Below, piece by piece: positions 13,461 through 16,069 of a stretch of DNA of 16,069 nucleotides. Under the pieces are notes generated by a model. It made no database searches, was not told where the DNA came from, and was given only the letters and a program-made list of their open reading frames with translations. Origin of the DNA: CALAED01 sp937891035 (GTDB lineage Bacteria > Actinomycetota > Actinomycetes > Streptosporangiales > Streptosporangiaceae). Position 1 is the stretch's first letter. Every line of letters starts with the position of its first letter. Position numbers and translations under genes: made by a program. The DNA lies in the NCBI GenBank assembly GCA_035642125.1, contig DASQSZ010000185.1, positions 1 to 16,069 on the forward strand, read 5' to 3'.

Positions 13461-13546
13461 CAGACGGCCTCCACGCACACGCGGACCGGTTCGCGACGTT
13501 GTCGCGGACCGGTCGGCGCCACCATCAGCGCCAGCGCACCCGCCAC
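13460..13546 (-). CDS. 28-residue upstream ORF coupled to the HNH gene
   Basis: A small minus-strand ORF starting at GTG 13546 and ending with TGA at 13462-13460, whose last base is the A of the HNH ATG (TGATG overlap). It has an excellent Shine-Dalgarno, GAGGAGG, with 5 nt spacing. The peptide starts with a hydrophobic stretch MAGALALMVAPTG, turns basic (PRQRR), and has one Cys near the end. About 22 of 27 sense codons end in G or C, as in real genes here. The HNH gene's own Shine-Dalgarno lies within its last codons. It may be a coupling leader or a small protein in its own right. No homologue is recalled. Confidence 0.55.
   Translation of the reverse strand: MAGALALMVAPTGPRQRREPVRVCVEAV
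13480..13513. repeat. Paired 11-bp direct repeats around a small palindrome
   Basis: CGCGGACCGGT occurs at 13480-13490 and 13503-13513, 23 bp apart (about two helical turns), and CGCGAC-GTT-GTCGCG (13492-13506) sits between. The whole lies inside the 28-codon ORF just upstream of the HNH gene. The two copies are read in different frames, so peptide repetition does not explain them. A protein-binding site or mRNA structure is possible. Confidence 0.5.
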
Positions 13547-13779
13547 GAGGACCTCCTCAAGGGCGAATCCGAAGCTGAGAACAGTGTGGCTGCTGGTATG
13601 CCTTCTCCGCTACCCCATAAGAACGCCCGGCGATGGATGCCGCGCCGGCCGTGGCCGGCCCGTGCGGCACCCTCGCCGGGCGCTCGCCCGATTCAGGCAT
13701 ATACCCCGGTACCCGTCAGGTTCAACGCGGCATCCGCACCGGCCGCCGTACCGGAGCCCTGTGCCTTTCCCGGCTTGGT
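13547..13779. other. Spacer between the secreted-protein gene and the HNH unit
   Basis: No convincing gene. A GC-rich stem at 13639-13668 (CCGGCC/GGCCGG core at 13645-13650 and 13653-13658, plus an outer GCCGC/GCGGC) could terminate the upstream minus-strand gene. The stretch ~13557-13620 is less GC-rich and probably holds the promoter of the 28-codon ORF and HNH gene, but no consensus hexamer pair stands out. Confidence 0.5.
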
Positions 13780-14421
13780 CTACGCCTCGTCCGGCTGTGC
13801 GGGGGCCTGGCCCGCTCGCTCGGGGACCTGGTCCGGCTGCGCGGGCGCCGACTCGGGCTGCGCGGGGGCCCGGCCGCCCGCCGGGGTCTTGGGCTGGGCC
13901 GGCGCGGCACCGCGGGATCCCGCCGGCGTGCCCGCGGACGGCGGCTCGGCCGGCGCGACGTCGGTGTCCGAGTCGGCCGACCCGACGGTCCCCTGCTGCC
14001 AGGTCATCCGGCCGTCGATCTCCACGGTGCTGGACACGTCGTGTGCCATCTCGGCCTCCAGCGAGCCCGCCCTGCGCTGGCCGGCCTTGATCGTCCCGTA
14101 CGAGCACGAGATGCCGCCCGCGATGGCCTGGCACTCCTTGGCCAAGCGCGAGATCTTGAGCGGCGGCTTGAGGCGGTGGACGAGGACGACGCCTCCGGCG
14201 GGCCCTGATCCGGCGTTCGTCAGCGTCCACCGCCAGACCAGGCGTTCGCTGTCCGCCGCGACCCGAGGTTCGGCGTAGGCGAGCTTGACGTCCGCGGCCG
14301 CCGGGGCCGGCGGCTCGGACGACGCCGGTGGCTGGGCGGCCGTCGCCGCCGAGGCGAGGAACACCGGCGCACCCAGCGCCCCGAGCACGGACGCCGCCAT
14401 CTTCCTGCTTGTGCTGTTCAC
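13780..14421 (-). CDS. Secreted DUF11-like protein with APAQP-rich tail
   Basis: A 213-residue exported protein of unknown function. Residues 1-29 form a signal peptide (MNSTSRKMAASVLGALGAPVFLASAATAA). A short Pro/Ala/Ser linker follows. Residues ~43-140 look like an all-beta DUF11/CARDB-type module: DVKLAYAEPRVAADSERLVWRWTLTNAGSGPAGGVVLVHRLKP is the characteristic 'tnxGxxpaxxvvvxdxlP' pattern; C97 and C106 may form a disulphide. Residues ~150-213 are Pro/Ala/Gln-rich with four APAQP copies (173-177, 185-189, 192-196, 206-210), a likely extended wall-spanning or disordered tail. There is no LPxTG or C-terminal membrane anchor. The start is GTG 14421 with AGGGGG about 10 nt upstream; an ATG seven codons in lacks a spaced Shine-Dalgarno. 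Confidence 0.82.
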   Translation of the reverse strand: MNSTSRKMAASVLGALGAPVFLASAATAAQPPASSEPPAPAAADVKLAYAEPRVAADSERLVWRWTLTNAGSGPAGGVVLVHRLKPPLKISRLAKECQAIAGGISCSYGTIKAGQRRAGSLEAEMAHDVSSTVEIDGRMTWQQGTVGSADSDTDVAPAEPPSAGTPAGSRGAAPAQPKTPAGGRAPAQPESAPAQPDQVPERAGQAPAQPDEA

Positions 14422-14502
14422 GGTCGAGAAACCCCCTATGAGATGCGATCGTGTGGCCTGGGTCGACAGACGGGCCGACGGCCCTCCCCGGCCAGGGGTT
14501 CA

Positions 14503-14570
14503 GCCCAGCAGAAACACGGCCGTGGGCGGTCGGGCCACCCCGCGACTTTGCCGTGTTTTCACCGCTGGGC
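14503..14570. repeat. 68-nt two-part inverted repeat in divergent spacer
   Basis: Outer arms GCCCAGC (14503-14509) and GCTGGGC (14564-14570) and inner arms AAACACGGC (14512-14520) and GCCGTGTTT (14550-14558) nest in one structure, with 2- and 5-nt internal bulges and a 29-nt apical region. Sixteen paired positions in register are unlikely by chance. It lies between the divergent secreted-protein and prolyl oligopeptidase genes and overlaps the candidate promoter of the latter. Role unknown: operator pair, structured leader or small RNA. Confidence 0.65.
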
Positions 14571-14577
14571 GTACAGT
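14548..14577 (+). promoter_or_regulatory. Candidate promoter of the prolyl oligopeptidase gene
   Basis: TTGCCG (14548-14553) and TACAGT (14572-14577) are each 4/6 to the sigma70 consensus, with an 18-bp spacer. Transcription would start near 14584, giving a ~42-nt leader. The -35 and part of the spacer lie in the right half of the 68-nt inverted repeat, so a factor bound there would interfere with it. Confidence 0.4.
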
Positions 14578-14598
14578 GCCGTTCGCCCTGACGAGACG

Positions 14599-14623
14599 AT
14601 CGCACCAAGCCTTAGGGTGCGAT
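14599..14623 (+). promoter_or_regulatory. Hairpin abutting the prolyl oligopeptidase start codon
   Basis: ATCGCACC (14599-14606) and GGTGCGAT (14616-14623) form an 8-bp stem with a 9-nt loop, ending 2 nt before the ATG at 14626. The only Shine-Dalgarno candidate, AGGG (14614-14617), is partly in the loop and partly in the stem, so folding could limit ribosome access. An operator is the alternative. Confidence 0.45.
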
Positions 14624-14625
14624 TC

Positions 14626-16069
14626 ATGAGCCGACCCGCGTATCCGCCAGCACCGCGCCAGAACGTCACCGACCGGCTACACGGTCATGAGGTGCCCGAT
14701 CCGTACCGGTGGTTGGAAGACCCTGACGGCGACGAGACCAAGCGCTGGATGGCCGCCCAGGACGACCTGTTCAAGCGGACGGCCGACGCGTTGCCCGGTG
14801 GGCCGCGGCTGCGCGGGCGAATCAAGGAGCTGCTCGGGGCCGGGCACATCGGCACGCCGGCGTGGCGGGGCGGGCGACGGTTCTTCATGCGCCGTACGGC
14901 CGAGCAGGAGCACGCGGTGCTCTATCTGGTCGAACCGGACGGCACCGAGCGGACGCTGCTCGACCCGATGGAGATCGACCCGGCCGGCACCACGACGCTG
15001 GACGCCTGGCAGCCCGACAAGGAGGGCAGGCTGCTCGCCTACCAGCTGTCCAAGGGCGGCGACGAGGAGTCCCAGCTGTACGTCATGGACGTGACGACGG
15101 GCGAGCTGGTGGACGGCCCGATCGACCGCTGCCGCTATTCGGTCGTCGCCTGGCTGCCCGCCGCCGACGTGGACCGGCCAACGTTCTACTACGTACGCAG
15201 GCTGCCGCCGGACGCCGTTCCGGACGGCGAGGATCAGTACCACCGGCGGATCTACCTGCACCGCGTCGGCTCGGACGCGGATAGGGACGATGTGCTCATC
15301 TTCGGCGCCGGAATGGACAAGACGAACTACTACGGGGTCGGGGTGAGCAGAGACGGCCGGTGGCTGACCGTCTCCAGCTACCGCGGCACCGCGCCGCGCA
15401 ACGATCTCTGGATCGCCGACCTGCGGGCGAGCACCCTCGATGCGCCCGCGCTCACCGCCGTCCAAGAGGGCGTCGACGCCCAGACCGGGCTGCACGTGAG
15501 CCGCGACGGGCGGGCCTATATCTTCACCGACCGCGACGCGCCGCGCTCCCGGTTGTGCGTCGCCGACCCGGCCGACCCGGCGTACGAGACGTGGCGCGAG
15601 CTCATTCCGGAAGATCCGGAGGCCGTGCTGACCGACTACGCCATCCTCGACGGCGCCGAGTTGGACCGGCCCGTGCTGCTGGCGGGCTGGGTCAGGCACG
15701 CCATCAGCGAGATCAGCGTGCACGATCTGGCCACCGGCGAGCGCATCGGCGAAGTGCCCACCCCGGGGCTAGGCTCCATCGGCGGCATCTTCGACCGCCC
15801 GGAAGGCGGCCACGAGGCCTGGTTCTACTACACCGACAACGTCACCCCGGGGTCCATCCGGCACTATGACGCCCGGACCGGCGAGACCACGCTGTGGGCG
15901 GCGGCGCCGGGCACAGCCCCGGTCCCCGACGTGGAGACCCGCCAGGTCACGTACCGGTCCGACGACGGCACGCAGGTGCGGATGCTGGTCGTCGCCCGGC
16001 CGGACGGCACCGGCCCGCGGCCGACCATTTTGTACGGGTACGGCGGCTTCAACGTCTCCCTGACCCCGG
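14626..16069 (+). CDS. Prolyl oligopeptidase (S9A), N-terminal part, cut by window end
   Basis: The first ~481 residues of a serine peptidase that cleaves short peptides after proline, usually cytosolic and about 690-720 residues long. The start reads MSRPAYPPAPRQNVTDRLHGHEVPDPYRWLEDPDGDETKRWMAAQ, the standard S9A N-terminal block (Peptidase_S9_N). Residues ~75-410 have the repeating beta-strand pattern of the seven-bladed propeller (e.g. LLAYQLSKGGDEESQLYVMD, YYVRRLPP, DRDAPRSRL). The last visible stretch, ILYGYGGFNVSLTP, enters the alpha/beta-hydrolase domain. The catalytic Ser, Asp and His lie beyond the window, so activity cannot be judged. The ATG at 14626 has AGGG 8 nt upstream, inside a hairpin. 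No signal peptide is seen. The frame stays open to the last base. Confidence 0.95.
   Translation, partial: MSRPAYPPAPRQNVTDRLHGHEVPDPYRWLEDPDGDETKRWMAAQDDLFKRTADALPGGPRLRGRIKELLGAGHIGTPAWRGGRRFFMRRTAEQEHAVLYLVEPDGTERTLLDPMEIDPAGTTTLDAWQPDKEGRLLAYQLSKGGDEESQLYVMDVTTGELVDGPIDRCRYSVVAWLPAADVDRPTFYYVRRLPPDAVPDGEDQYHRRIYLHRVGSDADRDDVLIFGAGMDKTNYYGVGVSRDGRWLTVSSYRGTAPRNDLWIADLRASTLDAPALTAVQEGVDAQTGLHVSRDGRAYIFTDRDAPRSRLCVADPADPAYETWRELIPEDPEAVLTDYAILDGAELDRPVLLAGWVRHAISEISVHDLATGERIGEVPTPGLGSIGGIFDRPEGGHEAWFYYTDNVTPGSIRHYDARTGETTLWAAAPGTAPVPDVETRQVTYRSDDGTQVRMLVVARPDGTGPRPTILYGYGGFNVSLTP

Noticed and set aside
12951..13546. Restriction-modification or phage packaging module around the HNH gene
   Set aside because: No methyltransferase, terminase, capsid or integrase gene nearby; neighbours are unrelated single genes.
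13557..13700. 47-codon minus-strand ORF starting ATG 13700
   Set aside because: Only a GGGG 4 nt from the ATG as ribosome site, mixed codon bias with a low-GC3 second half, and it runs through the likely promoter region of the HNH unit.
13610..14608. 332-codon open frame on the minus strand in another frame of the secreted-protein gene
   Set aside because: Arg/Gly/Pro-rich, no domain. The alternative frame gives a signal peptide plus a DUF11-like module, so that one is real.

Overview
This is a high-GC window with strong third-position GC bias and frequent GTG/TTG starts. It contains a homologue of the mycothiol-dependent oxidoreductase Rv2466c and SigR- and Nur-like control sites. Together these point to an actinobacterium, most likely a Streptosporangiales-type soil or filamentous lineage. 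That placement is inferred from gene style, not from a marker gene. Most of the window is ordinary chromosomal core: I see no insertion sequence, prophage, CRISPR array, tRNA, rRNA or biosynthetic cluster.

Layout. 1-1303: a NiCoT nickel/cobalt permease behind a promoter whose -10 is covered by a perfect palindrome that fits the Nur (nickel-responsive Fur-family) box. 1359-1397: a strong bidirectional terminator hairpin. 1429-4765: a divergent pair, an Rv2466c-like thioredoxin-fold protein (minus) and aminopeptidase N (plus). The same pair occurs in M. tuberculosis (Rv2466c/pepN), and the minus gene has a textbook GGAAT-N18-GTT SigR/SigH promoter. 4921-5988: an unrecognised helical protein with a His/Cys cluster, convergent with malQ (6024-8132, minus), a GH77 4-alpha-glucanotransferase carrying an 80-residue low-complexity insert. 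8367-9194: a membrane-anchored NERD-domain protein whose catalytic-type motif looks degenerate. 9369-11213: ilvD (dihydroxyacid dehydratase). 11261-11318: a second bidirectional hairpin.

11337-14421 is a run of minus-strand genes: a secreted calcium-dependent PI-PLC-like protein (probably leaderless), an FmdB-type zinc-ribbon protein (probably leaderless), an HNH endonuclease with a previously unlisted 28-codon upstream ORF overlapping its start codon, and a secreted DUF11-like protein with an APAQP-rich tail. 14626-16069 (plus): the first ~481 residues of an S9A prolyl oligopeptidase, cut by the window edge. The divergent spacer before it holds a 68-nt two-part inverted repeat and a hairpin abutting the start codon.

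The genes are mostly separate transcription units and not one pathway. The most informative signals are in the spacers: metal control of the permease, disulphide-stress control of the Rv2466c homologue, hairpins at convergent ends that share a TGATCATGC end, leaderless starts, and a coupled mini-ORF. I did not find a convincing new multi-gene system. The best candidates for something undescribed are the 4921-5988 protein, the mini-ORF/HNH unit and the NERD variant.
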